Source: TMP-86 sp046347195 (GTDB taxonomy: Bacteria; Pseudomonadota; Gammaproteobacteria; Steroidobacterales; Steroidobacteraceae). From it: DNA of 64,000 nt. Of the stretch, positions 53,598 to 62,199 are shown piece after piece; position 1 is the stretch's first letter; the number at the start of each line of letters is the position of its first letter. Under the pieces are notes generated by a model. The model saw only the letters and a list, made by a program, of their open reading frames with translations, was not told the origin of the DNA and searched no databases. The DNA lies in contig JAXMGQ010000014.1 in assembly GCA_046347195.1 (NCBI GenBank), positions 1 to 64,000 on the forward strand, given 5' to 3'. Position numbers and translations under genes: made by a program.

Positions 53598-54692
53598 ATG
53601 GCGAGAATCGACGCGTTCCTGAAGCTTGGCCTGGCCCAGGGCTGCTCGGACCTGCACCTGGCGGTGGGCGTGCCGCCGATGCTGCGCATGCATGGCGACC
53701 TCATGCCCATCAAGTTCCGCGAGCTGGGCGATGCCGAACTCGAGTCCTACGTCAACGAGATCCTCACCAAGACCCAGCAGGACACCTTCCGCAAGGGCAC
53801 CGACATCGACTTCTCCTATGTCTCCTCGGAGGGCGGACGCTTCCGCGTCAACGTGTTCCGCAAGGAGACCGGCATCGGCGCGGCGTTCCGCGCCATCCCG
53901 ATGCAGATCCCGAGCATCGACCAGCTCGGGCTCCCGCCGATCGTGCGCAAGCTGTGCGACTACCACCAGGGCATGATCCTCGTGACCGGCTCCACCGGCA
54001 CGGGCAAGTCCACCACGCTGGCCTCGATGATCGACTACCTGAACTCCACCCGGGCGGTGAACATCATCAGCCTCGAGGACCCCATCGAGTTCGTCCATCG
54101 CAGCAAGCAGTCCCAGGTGATCCAGCGCGAGCTGGGCACCCACCTGCCGAGCTTCGCCGAAGGGGTGCGCGCCGCGATGCGCGAGGACCCCGACGTCATC
54201 CTGGTGGGCGAGTTGCGTGATGCGGCGACCATCTCCATGGCGATGACCGCCGCGGAGACCGGGCACCTCGTGCTAGGCACGCTGCACACCACCAGCGCCA
54301 CCAAGACCATCGATCGCGTCATCGACGCCCTGCCCACCGAGGAGCGCGAGCAGACCAAGAGCTTCCTGGCGCAGAGCCTCATCGCCGTGATCACGCAGGT
54401 GCTGATCAAGAGCCCGGACCAGCGCGGCCGTCGCGCGGTATGCGAGATCATGGTGGTGAACAAGGCCATCGCCAAGCTGATCATGACCGACCAGACCCAC
54501 ATGATCCCGAGCCAGTTGCAGATGGGAAAGGAATTCGGCATGCAGCTCATGGACCAGGCGCTGCTCACGGCCATCAACGCCAAGGAAGTGGATCCCGAGC
54601 ATGCGGTGAGCTACGCCACCGACAAGCGGCAGTTCGCCCGCTTCACGAGCGACATGGCCGGCGCGCCCAAGGTGGACGAGGTCACGGGCTGA
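53598..54692 (+). CDS. pilT: PilT-type twitching motility ATPase
   Basis: A 364-residue PilT-family secretion ATPase. Residues 1-100 form the N-terminal domain (CSDLHLAVGVPPMLRMHGDL); Walker A GSTGTGKST has Lys137; the Asp box (IISLEDPIEFVH), Walker B (DVILVGELRD) and His box (LGTLHTTSA) are intact. Such hexameric ATPases depolymerise type IV pili. The AIRNLIRE-like retraction motif is not obvious, so it may be a PilU-like paralogue. It is followed by a second PilT-type gene after 6 nt. No pilus structural gene is in the window. Confidence 0.88.
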   Translation: MARIDAFLKLGLAQGCSDLHLAVGVPPMLRMHGDLMPIKFRELGDAELESYVNEILTKTQQDTFRKGTDIDFSYVSSEGGRFRVNVFRKETGIGAAFRAIPMQIPSIDQLGLPPIVRKLCDYHQGMILVTGSTGTGKSTTLASMIDYLNSTRAVNIISLEDPIEFVHRSKQSQVIQRELGTHLPSFAEGVRAAMREDPDVILVGELRDAATISMAMTAAETGHLVLGTLHTTSATKTIDRVIDALPTEEREQTKSFLAQSLIAVITQVLIKSPDQRGRRAVCEIMVVNKAIAKLIMTDQTHMIPSQLQMGKEFGMQLMDQALLTAINAKEVDPEHAVSYATDKRQFARFTSDMAGAPKVDEVTG

Positions 54693-54698
54693 AGCGCC

Positions 54699-55760
54699 AT
54701 GGCGAAGATCGACTCCTACCTGAAGGCCGTGCTCGAGATGAATGGCTCGGACCTCCACTTCCTGGCCGGCGATCCCGCGCGCGTGCGCCAGTACGGCGAG
54801 CTCAAGGCGCTGGGGCCCGAGGTGCTGGCGGCCGAGCACGTCAAGGACTGCCTGTACGAGATCATGCCGAAGATCGCCGCCGAGCGCTTCGAGGCGAAGG
54901 ACGGCACCGACTTCGCGCACAGCATCCCGGGAGTCGCGCGCTTCCGGGTCAACGTGATGCGCCAGCTCAACGGCATGGGCGCCGTGTTCCGCGCCATCCC
55001 CTCCAAGGCGCGCACCATGGACGAGCTCAACCTGCCCGAGGCGGTGCGCGCGTTCTGCCGCGTGAACAACGGACTGATCCTGGTCACCGGCAAGACCGGC
55101 TCGGGCAAGTCCACCACGCTCGCGGCGATGATCGATGACATCAACATCCGCGAGAAGGGACACATCCTCACCATCGAGGATCCCATCGAATTCGTCCATC
55201 CGCGCAAGAGCTGCCTGATCAGCCAGCGCGAGATCGGCGTGCACGCACCGAGCTTCTCGGCAGCGCTCCTGTCCGCCCTGCGCGAGGACCCTGACGTCAT
55301 CCTGGTGGGCGAGTTGCGCGACCTCGAGACCATGAGCATCGCGGTCACCGCCGCGGAGATGGGCATCCTCGTGATGGGCACGCTGCACACCAACGGCGCC
55401 GCGGCGACGGTCGACCGCATGGTCAACGCCTTTCCGGCCGACAAGCAGCCGCACGTGCGCACCATGCTCTCCACCAGCCTGCGCGGGGTGGTGTCGCAGC
55501 AGCTCATTCCCAAGGCCGACAAGTCCGGCCGCGTCGCGGCGCTGGAGATCCTGGTGAACACCCCGGCCGTGTCGAACCTCATCCGGCAGGGCAAGATGGA
55601 TCAGCTCGAGAGCGCCATGCAGAGCGGGGCCACGCATGGCATGCGCACCATGGACACGGCCATCCAGGCGCTGCTCGACCGGCGCGAGATCACCGGCAAG
55701 GACGCCTTCAAGAAGGCCATCAACAAGGCTCGTTTCGAGCAGTACCGCGAAGCCTCCTGA
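54699..55760 (+). CDS. Second PilT-type ATPase
   Basis: A 353-residue PilT-family ATPase paralogous to its neighbour. It opens with SYLKAVLEMNGSDLHFLAGD; Walker A GKTGSGKST has Lys137; Asp box ILTIEDPIEFVH, Walker B DVILVGELRD and His box MGTLHTNGA are intact. SNLIRQGKMDQLESAMQ resembles the canonical retraction motif of PilT (xxNLIREGK), so this copy may be the true PilT-like partner. Divergence from the first copy is large outside the ATPase motifs. metG follows after a short gap with its own promoter. Confidence 0.87.
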   Translation: MAKIDSYLKAVLEMNGSDLHFLAGDPARVRQYGELKALGPEVLAAEHVKDCLYEIMPKIAAERFEAKDGTDFAHSIPGVARFRVNVMRQLNGMGAVFRAIPSKARTMDELNLPEAVRAFCRVNNGLILVTGKTGSGKSTTLAAMIDDINIREKGHILTIEDPIEFVHPRKSCLISQREIGVHAPSFSAALLSALREDPDVILVGELRDLETMSIAVTAAEMGILVMGTLHTNGAAATVDRMVNAFPADKQPHVRTMLSTSLRGVVSQQLIPKADKSGRVAALEILVNTPAVSNLIRQGKMDQLESAMQSGATHGMRTMDTAIQALLDRREITGKDAFKKAINKARFEQYREAS

Positions 55761-55829
55761 CGACCCGGACCCCCGCGTGGCATACTTTGCGGCCCTTCGC
55801 AACGTACGCCTTTCGTGCCCGAGCCGTCC

Positions 55830-57935
55830 ATGAGTCCCCGCCGCCGCATCCTGGTCTCCAGCGCCCTTCCCTATGCCAACGGGCCGATCCATCTCGGGCA
55901 TTCGCTCGAGGTGATCCAGACCGACATCTGGGTGCGCTTCCAGCGCCTGCGCGGCCACGAATGCTGGTACGTGTGCGCGGATGACACGCACGGCACGCCC
56001 ATCATGCTCAAGGCGCAGGCTGACGGCGTGACGCCGGAGGCGCTGATCGCCCAGGTGGGCGCCGACCACCAGCGCGACTTCCAGGGACTGGGCATCAGCT
56101 TCGACCAGTTCGGCTCGACGCATTCGCCCGAGAACAAGGCCGTCGCCGAGCGCATGTACCGCACCTTGCGCGAGCGCGGCTTCATCGAGCGGCGCAGCGT
56201 GCGCCAGGCCTACGATGCACAGGCGAACATGTTCCTGCCGGACCGCTACGTGCGCGGCAACTGCCCGAACTGCAACTCGCCCGACCAGTATGGCGACTCC
56301 TGCGAGGTGTGCGGCGCGACCTACTCGCCCTCGGACCTCAAGAATCCCCGCTCCACGGTGACGGGCACGACGCCCATCGAGCGCGAGTCCGAGCACTACT
56401 TCTTCCGGTTGAGCGCGTTCGAGGCATCGCTGCGCGAGTGGGTGGGGAGCGGCGCGGTGGGTGCGGGCGTGGCGCGCAAGCTCCAGGAATGGTTCACGCA
56501 GGGCCTGAAGGACTGGGACATCTCGCGCGATGCGCCCTACTTCGGCTTCGAGATCCCGGATGCACCGGGCAAGTACTTCTACGTCTGGTTCGATGCGCCC
56601 ATCGGTTATCTCGGCAGCTTCACCCAGCTCTGCGCCCGCGAGGGTCTGTCATTCGACGACTTCCTCGGCGCCTCCTCGAGCTGCGAGCTGCATCATTTCA
56701 TCGGCAAGGACATCCTGTACTTCCACACGCTGTTCTGGCCAGCGGTGCTCGAAGGCTCGCTCATGCGCCGTCCCACCGGCGTGCACGTGCACGGCTTCGT
56801 CACGGTGAACGGCGAGAAGATGTCCAAGTCGCGGGGCACCTTCATCACCGCCCGCCGCTACCTCGAGCGCTTCAGCGCCGAGTACCTGCGTTACTACTAC
56901 GCCTCGAAGCTGGGTTCAGGCCTGGACGATCTGGACCTGAACCTCGGGGAATTCGTCGCCCGCTGCAATTCGGACATCGTCGGCAAGCTGGTGAACATCG
57001 CCAGCCGCTGCGCGGCCATCCTGCACCGGCAGAATGGCGGCGAACTGGCGGCTTCGCTTGCGGATCCGGCACTGCTCGGGGAATTCGCGTCCGCGGAAGA
57101 TGCCATCGCCACGGCCTGGGAAACGCGCGATTACGCCGGCGCCATCCGGGAGATCATGGCCCTGGCGGACCGGGCGAACCAGTACATCGACCAGCACAAG
57201 CCCTGGCTGCTCGCCAAGGACCCCTCGAAGAGCGCCGAGGTCGTGGCCATCTGCACGCAGGGGCTGAACCTGTTCCGCGTGCTGATGATCTACCTGCAGC
57301 CGGTGCTGCCGTTCATGGCCCAGAAGGCCAACCGCTTCCTCGGTGAACCGGACTGGCGATGGTCCGATGTGTCGAAACCCCTGCTCGGCCGGCGCATCGC
57401 CGTGTACGAGCCGCTGGCCACGCGGCTGGATCCAGCATCCGTCGCCGCCCTGGTCGATGCACCGGAGGCGGCGCCGACGTCCAGCGCCGCACCCGCCAAA
57501 CCCGCATCGCCAGCCAAGACCGCGAGACCCGCTGCCTCAGTCGCGGCGACGGCGACAGCGACGGTGGCGCCGGTGCCGGTGCCGGCGCCGGCCGCAGCGT
57601 CCGCGCCCAGCGTGTCCATCGATGAATTCATGCGCATCGAGCTGCGCGTGGCGCGCGTGCTCTCCGCCGCTCAGGTGGAAGGCGCCGACAAGCTGCTGAA
57701 GCTCACGCTCGATGTTGGCGAACTGGGCGAACGCCAGGTGTTCGCCGGCATTCGCGCAGCCTACGATCCGGCGACGCTGGTGGGCCGTCTCGTGGTGGTG
57801 GTCGCGAACCTCGCGCCGCGCAAGATGCGCTTCGGGCTGTCCGAGGGCATGGTGCTCGCGGCAGGCCCTGGCGGTGCGGACATCTTCCTGCTGGCGGCTG
57901 ATGCCGGCGCTGCGCCGGGCATGCGCGTGAAGTGA
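55830..57935 (+). CDS. metG: Methionyl-tRNA synthetase
   Basis: A 701-residue class I synthetase. HLGH lies at 21-24, the KMSKS motif at 330-334, and the zinc knuckle has Cys145, Cys148, Cys158 and Cys161. Between the anticodon-binding domain and the C-terminal Trbp111/EMAP-like tRNA-binding domain (about 598-701, IDEFMRIELRVARVLSAAQV) is a long Ala/Pro/Thr-rich linker (about 548-597) encoded by short repeats. I chose the ATG at 55830; a GTG at 55815 is in frame. Stop overlaps the start region of the rnfB-like gene. Confidence 0.94.
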   Translation: MSPRRRILVSSALPYANGPIHLGHSLEVIQTDIWVRFQRLRGHECWYVCADDTHGTPIMLKAQADGVTPEALIAQVGADHQRDFQGLGISFDQFGSTHSPENKAVAERMYRTLRERGFIERRSVRQAYDAQANMFLPDRYVRGNCPNCNSPDQYGDSCEVCGATYSPSDLKNPRSTVTGTTPIERESEHYFFRLSAFEASLREWVGSGAVGAGVARKLQEWFTQGLKDWDISRDAPYFGFEIPDAPGKYFYVWFDAPIGYLGSFTQLCAREGLSFDDFLGASSSCELHHFIGKDILYFHTLFWPAVLEGSLMRRPTGVHVHGFVTVNGEKMSKSRGTFITARRYLERFSAEYLRYYYASKLGSGLDDLDLNLGEFVARCNSDIVGKLVNIASRCAAILHRQNGGELAASLADPALLGEFASAEDAIATAWETRDYAGAIREIMALADRANQYIDQHKPWLLAKDPSKSAEVVAICTQGLNLFRVLMIYLQPVLPFMAQKANRFLGEPDWRWSDVSKPLLGRRIAVYEPLATRLDPASVAALVDAPEAAPTSSAAPAKPASPAKTARPAASVAATATATVAPVPVPAPAAASAPSVSIDEFMRIELRVARVLSAAQVEGADKLLKLTLDVGELGERQVFAGIRAAYDPATLVGRLVVVVANLAPRKMRFGLSEGMVLAAGPGGADIFLLAADAGAAPGMRVK

Positions 57936-57955
57936 TGACCCCGCAAGGGAGTTTC

Positions 57956-58516
57956 ATGCCGGGCGAGCTGTCCGCCCGTGCGCGGGACATCGATGCCCTG
58001 CTGCCGCAGACCCAGTGTACGCGCTGCGGCTACGCCGGCTGCGCGCCCTACGCCCGGGCCATCGATGCCGGCGAAACCGGCATCAACCATTGCCCGCCCG
58101 GCGGGGCGGACACCATCACCGCGCTGGCCCGACTGCTGGATCGCGAACCTCATGCCCTCGACTCCGCCAATGGCGAGCACACGAGCCCGAAGGTCGTGTG
58201 GATCGATCCGGCCGCCTGCATCGGTTGCGCGCGTTGCCTGCCACCCTGCCCGGTGGATGCCATCCTCGGTGCGCACCGCTTCCTGCACACCGTGATCAGC
58301 GAACGCTGCACCGGCTGCGAACTGTGCATCGCCCCCTGTCCCGTGGACTGCATCCACCTGCGCGATGCGCCGCCTTCCCAGCCGCCGAACGATCCGCCGC
58401 TCAACCGCCAGCGGTTCGAGGCGCACCTCGCGCGCGAGGCGCAGCGCAGCGAACATCGGGCGGCAGAACTGGCCGACAAGAAGCGGGCGCTGGCCGCGGC
58501 TGCCCGAGCGCCATGA
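57956..58516 (+). CDS. rnfB: RnfB-like ferredoxin protein without membrane anchor
   Basis: A 186-residue iron-sulphur protein. Cys21, Cys24, Cys29 and Cys46 form the RnfB-type [4Fe-4S] site; Cys88/91/94/98 and Cys118/121/124/128 form two ferredoxin-type sites ending in CPVD. The hydrophobic N-terminal anchor of complete RnfB is missing, so it is soluble. No rnfA, C, D, G or E gene adjoins, but nth follows with a 4-nt overlap, as nth follows the rnf operon in Escherichia coli. The ATG at 57956 has AAGGGAG just before it; an ATG at 57932 overlapping metG is an alternative. Confidence 0.82.
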   Translation: MPGELSARARDIDALLPQTQCTRCGYAGCAPYARAIDAGETGINHCPPGGADTITALARLLDREPHALDSANGEHTSPKVVWIDPAACIGCARCLPPCPVDAILGAHRFLHTVISERCTGCELCIAPCPVDCIHLRDAPPSQPPNDPPLNRQRFEAHLAREAQRSEHRAAELADKKRALAAAARAP

Positions 58517-59151
58517 ACGGCGCGAAGCGTGCGGCCATCTTCGCCCGCTTCCGCAGCGCGAATCCGCGGCCGCGCACGGAACTGAACTACGGCACGCCGT
58601 TCGAACTGCTGGTGGCCGTGATCCTCTCCGCCCAGGCAACCGACAAGAGCGTCAACAAGGCCACGGCCGTGCTGTTTGCGCACGCCAACACACCCGCGGC
58701 GATGCAGGCCCTCGGCGTGGCGGGGTTGTCGCGCTACATCCAGTCCATCGGGCTGTACAACGCCAAGGCCCGCAACGTGATCGCCACCTGCCAGCGGCTG
58801 CTCGAGGACTTCGGCGGTGAGGTGCCCCGCGAGCGCGAGGCACTGGAGGGCCTGCCCGGGGTGGGCCGCAAGACGGCGAACGTCATTCTCAACGTCGCCT
58901 TCGGCGAGCCGACCATCGCGGTGGACACGCACATCTTCCGGGTGAGCAACCGCACAGGCATCGCACGCGGACGCAACGAGCGCGAGGTGGAGGACGGGTT
59001 GGTGAAGCACGTGCCGCCCGAGTACCGGCACGATGCGCACCACTGGCTGATCCTGCATGGGCGCTACATCTGCAAGGCGCGCAAGCCCGATTGCCCGGCC
59101 TGCCTGATCGCCGACCTGTGCGAATTCAAACCGAAGACGAAGTCCTCATGA
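58513..59151 (+). CDS. nth: Endonuclease III
   Basis: A 212-residue bifunctional DNA glycosylase/AP lyase for oxidised pyrimidines. The helix-hairpin-helix LEGLPGVGRKTANVIL contains catalytic Lys120, Asp138 lies in VDTH, and the [4Fe-4S] cysteines are Cys187, Cys194, Cys197 and Cys203, all at the same numbers as in the Escherichia coli enzyme. Start overlaps the rnfB-like stop and its own stop overlaps the DUF1841 gene, so the three are one operon. Confidence 0.94.
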   Translation: MNGAKRAAIFARFRSANPRPRTELNYGTPFELLVAVILSAQATDKSVNKATAVLFAHANTPAAMQALGVAGLSRYIQSIGLYNAKARNVIATCQRLLEDFGGEVPREREALEGLPGVGRKTANVILNVAFGEPTIAVDTHIFRVSNRTGIARGRNEREVEDGLVKHVPPEYRHDAHHWLILHGRYICKARKPDCPACLIADLCEFKPKTKSS

Positions 59152-59585
59152 GCCTGCTGGGCGGCCTGACGCGCGAACAGTTGCGAGCCCAATACGTGGA
59201 AGCCTGGCGCAAGGCCCGGGCCGGTGAGACCCTGACGTCGCACGAGAGAATGATAAGTGAAACCATAGAGTTACATAAAGAATATCATGTAATACTGGAT
59301 GAGAAGGAACGGGCCCTTTCGCATCAGTCAGACGCCACCGCCGCCGTCGAGAATCCCTTCCTGCACCTCGGCCTTCACCTCGCCGTGCGCGAGCAGCTGA
59401 CCATCGACCGGCCGCCGGGAATACGAGAACTGGCGCAGCAACTGTGCAGCCGCTTCGGCAGCCATGAGGGCGAGCACGCGCTGATGCAGGCGCTGGGCGA
59501 GACCCTGTGGGAAGCGCAGCGCAACGGCCGGCCACCCGATGAACGCGACTATCTGCGCAAGGCGCGCGAGCTCCTGAAACGTTAA
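59148..59585 (+). CDS. DUF1841 family protein with an internal A/T-rich codon patch
   Basis: A 145-residue cytosolic protein; LTREQLRAQYVEAWRKARAG near the start and PFLHLGLHLAVREQLTIDRP in the middle identify DUF1841. Function unknown; it follows nth in many proteobacteria. Bases 59247-59300, coding residues 34-51, have only 15 G/C of 54 and use AGA, ATA (three times), TTA and GTA codons, which are otherwise rare here. The protein sequence across the patch still looks normal for the family. Start overlaps nth by ATGA. Confidence 0.82.
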   Translation: MSLLGGLTREQLRAQYVEAWRKARAGETLTSHERMISETIELHKEYHVILDEKERALSHQSDATAAVENPFLHLGLHLAVREQLTIDRPPGIRELAQQLCSRFGSHEGEHALMQALGETLWEAQRNGRPPDERDYLRKARELLKR

Positions 59586-59643
59586 GCAAGCTTCATGCGG
59601 CGTTCACGCTGGCGCAGGCAGCCGACCCGTAGCCTGACGGGTC

Positions 59644-60012
59644 ATGTTCTCGAGCAGCTTGCGGCAAACGCGATCATCGGCCTGCGCGCTGGCCCTGTGC
59701 CTCGCATCGTTCACGACGCTGGCCGCAGCGCCGGCAACCCCCGCCGTGCCACCCGCGACCTTTGCCGCCGCAAGCGCCGCAACGCCCCCTGCCGCAACTC
59801 CCGTCGCCGCACCCGCGCGCTCCATGACGGCGGCTCATGTGCCATCCTCCAGGACCCCTGCCGCCATCGCTGCACCCGCCTCACCGGCGGCCGCCGCGGC
59901 CGCCGCGGCCCGCCATGCCAAGCGAGTGAAATGCCGTCAGCAGGCGCTGCGGCAGAAGATCAAGAAGGCCGATCGGCTGGAATTCGTGAAGCGGTGCCTG
60001 GCGGCGCCCTGA
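59644..60012 (+). CDS. Small secreted protein with PsiF-like end
   Basis: A 122-residue protein with a signal peptide (about 1-28, SSACALALCLASFTTLAAA), an Ala/Pro/Thr-rich low-complexity middle (29-90) and a basic C-terminal block KCRQQALRQKIKKADRLEF followed by VKRCL. The Cys-x-n-Arg/Phe-x-n-Cys-Leu spacing resembles one PsiF repeat, found in small periplasmic proteins of unknown role. The Ala run is encoded by a repeated GCCGCCGCG sequence (about 59885-59912). The PsiF relation is tentative. Confidence 0.6.
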   Translation: MFSSSLRQTRSSACALALCLASFTTLAAAPATPAVPPATFAAASAATPPAATPVAAPARSMTAAHVPSSRTPAAIAAPASPAAAAAAAARHAKRVKCRQQALRQKIKKADRLEFVKRCLAAP

Positions 60013-60237
60013 GGGGAACGTTGGGGCACTCGACCCGGCGCAGTCGGTGCCTGCCCCTCGCGTCCGGTGCAACCGCTGGGGTACGATGCGCACCAGGCTT
60101 GGGCCCAATGGCTCAAACAAGGATCAGCACGAGGCTTTCGGCCGCATGGACGTGACCACCTTCACCTCACCCATCATCACCGGACCCGTGACCCTCAGCG
60201 GCCAGTCGCTATCGTCCCTATCGTTGCCGGTGGTCGA
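60013..60237. other. Spacer before the TonB-dependent receptor gene
   Basis: A 225-bp stretch without a convincing gene. The receptor frame is open through most of it, but no signal peptide occurs until after the GTG at 60238. I see no clear Fur-type palindrome or strong -35/-10 pair. Confidence 0.5.
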
Positions 60238-62172
60238 GTGACTGCGCCGGGAGCACTCTCCACACGACGCGTTGCCTGGTTCTTGCTGCTGGCCTGTCGC
60301 CCGGCGGCGGCACAGCACGCCGATGACAACGCAGCCCGTGCCGCCGACGATGCCTTCGGCACGACGGTCGGGCTGGAAAGCGTGGGCATCTACGACAGTT
60401 CGTACGTCCGTGGATTCAGTCCACAGACGGCGGGAAACCTTCGCATCGAAGGTCTGTACTTCGACCAGCAGGGTTCGACCTCCGATCATCTTATCAACGG
60501 GGTGGTGGTGCGCGTGGGGCCCAGCTCGCACCAGTATCCGTTTCCCGCACCGACGGGCATCATCGACTACTCGCTGCGCGGCTGGGGTCGCCCCGGTTCC
60601 CTGACGACATCGCTCGTCGCGGGGCCGTTCGAGAGCGTGTACGCGCATCTGGATGGCGTACTGCCCTTGAATTCGGCATCCGTGCGCGTTCCGATCGGTG
60701 TGGCCTACGGGATCAGCGCGGAGATCCCCGGTCACAGCCAGCGGGAGTTCACCGTCGGCGCAGTGCCCCAGTGGCGCCCTTCCGAGCATCTGTCGGTGAA
60801 ATTCCTGCTCGACTATGTACGGATCACCGCCTCGCGCTCGCAACCCCGGATCTACTCCGACGATGTGGTGCCGCCTCCCCTGGTGCGGCCGGAGTTCTTC
60901 GGCCAGCGATGGGCGGATGATGCCATTCGCCTCAGCACCAGCGGCGCGATCCTGAACTGGGAGGCCGCGCCGCAGTGGACGCTGCGCGCCGGCTTGTTCC
61001 GCACCACCAATTTCAGCCACCCGCAATTCGATGACCTGCTCGTCGACGTGCAGCGCGACGGCAGCGCCCGGCACTATTTCATCGGCTATCCCGATCAATC
61101 ACAGGCCTCGACTTCCGGGGAGGTGCGCCTGCAGTGGCGGCACGCCGACGCAGCGGTGCATCAGTCCCTGACCGCCGTGGTCCGCGGCCGCGACGTCATG
61201 GCGGTGTACAACGGCGAGGGCATCTTCGACGCCGGGGTCGTCAACATCCTGCACGTGGAAGACGTTGCTGCGCCGGTGTTCACCTACTCCGAGCGCACCC
61301 GCGATCACAGCCGGCTCCTCGCCGCAGGTGTGGCCTACGACGGCGCGTGGTCACGGCGTGGAGAATGGTCGGTGGGACTGCAACGCGAGTCCTACCGCAA
61401 GCAGGTGGACGAACCCGGCCTGCCGCGCGTCATCGGGTCGGATCACCCGTGGCGCTCTTATATCAACGGGTCGATTGCCCTGCACGGCGCGCTGAGCCTG
61501 TACGGCAGTTACACGCAAGGCCTGGAAGACTCTGGCCTTGCGCCGACGAATGCCACCAACCGTGGGGCCCCGCTGCCCGCCGTGCGCACACGGCAATGGG
61601 ACCTGGGGCTGCGCTTCGCACCGGGCAGGGCACTCAACGTCATCGCCGGGGTGTTCGACGTGAGGAAGCCGTACTTCAGCCTCGACTCCAACGGCTTGTT
61701 CACCACCCTGGGTCAGCAACGGCACCGCGGCGTGGAGTTTTCCGTGACCGCGGATCCCACTTCCTCCCTGCACGTTCTCGCCGGGGCCGTCTTCGGGCGC
61801 CCGCGCGTCGTCGTCGACGCGCCCGGTGCCGAGGCATCCGGCATCGGCTCATTGGCCATCGGGCAGGCTGACCGCGTCATCGAACTGGATCTGGATTATC
61901 AGCTGCACGCCATCCCTGGCGCCTCGCTCTCCGCCTCTTTCTGGCATGCGGGACGGCGGGCTGCGAACCTGAACAACTCGGTCATCCTGCCGTCACGGAC
62001 CGTGATGGATGTCGGCGCGCGCTACCAATTCACCACCCTGGGCGGCGCGGCGGCGTTGCGCGTGACCGCGCACAACGTGACCCGTACGCTCGGCTGGGAG
62101 GTGGATGAAGGCGGCGGCTACCGTCCGTATCCGGGACGCTCGTACTCGGTGGTGTTCACGCTCGACCGGTGA
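60238..62172 (+). CDS. TonB-dependent outer-membrane receptor
   Basis: A 644-residue receptor with a signal peptide (ending ACRPAAA) starting at a GTG. A plug-like N-terminus (GLESVGIYDSSYVRGFSPQT, LRIEGLYFDQQG) is followed by a beta-barrel of many amphipathic strands ending in SYSVVFTLDR, with the terminal aromatic-x pattern of TonB receptors. No obvious TonB box is visible between the signal peptide and plug. Members of this group are annotated as siderophore receptors, but substrate is unknown. It converges with a Rieske oxygenase gene. Confidence 0.8.
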   Translation: MTAPGALSTRRVAWFLLLACRPAAAQHADDNAARAADDAFGTTVGLESVGIYDSSYVRGFSPQTAGNLRIEGLYFDQQGSTSDHLINGVVVRVGPSSHQYPFPAPTGIIDYSLRGWGRPGSLTTSLVAGPFESVYAHLDGVLPLNSASVRVPIGVAYGISAEIPGHSQREFTVGAVPQWRPSEHLSVKFLLDYVRITASRSQPRIYSDDVVPPPLVRPEFFGQRWADDAIRLSTSGAILNWEAAPQWTLRAGLFRTTNFSHPQFDDLLVDVQRDGSARHYFIGYPDQSQASTSGEVRLQWRHADAAVHQSLTAVVRGRDVMAVYNGEGIFDAGVVNILHVEDVAAPVFTYSERTRDHSRLLAAGVAYDGAWSRRGEWSVGLQRESYRKQVDEPGLPRVIGSDHPWRSYINGSIALHGALSLYGSYTQGLEDSGLAPTNATNRGAPLPAVRTRQWDLGLRFAPGRALNVIAGVFDVRKPYFSLDSNGLFTTLGQQRHRGVEFSVTADPTSSLHVLAGAVFGRPRVVVDAPGAEASGIGSLAIGQADRVIELDLDYQLHAIPGASLSASFWHAGRRAANLNNSVILPSRTVMDVGARYQFTTLGGAAALRVTAHNVTRTLGWEVDEGGGYRPYPGRSYSVVFTLDR

Positions 62173-62199
62173 GAACGATGCGCGACGCGGCGCGGCGCG

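Noticed and set aside
59885..59912. GC-rich palindromic repeat in the small secreted protein gene
   Set aside because: Explained by a run of Ala codons with strong GC bias; no need for a separate function.
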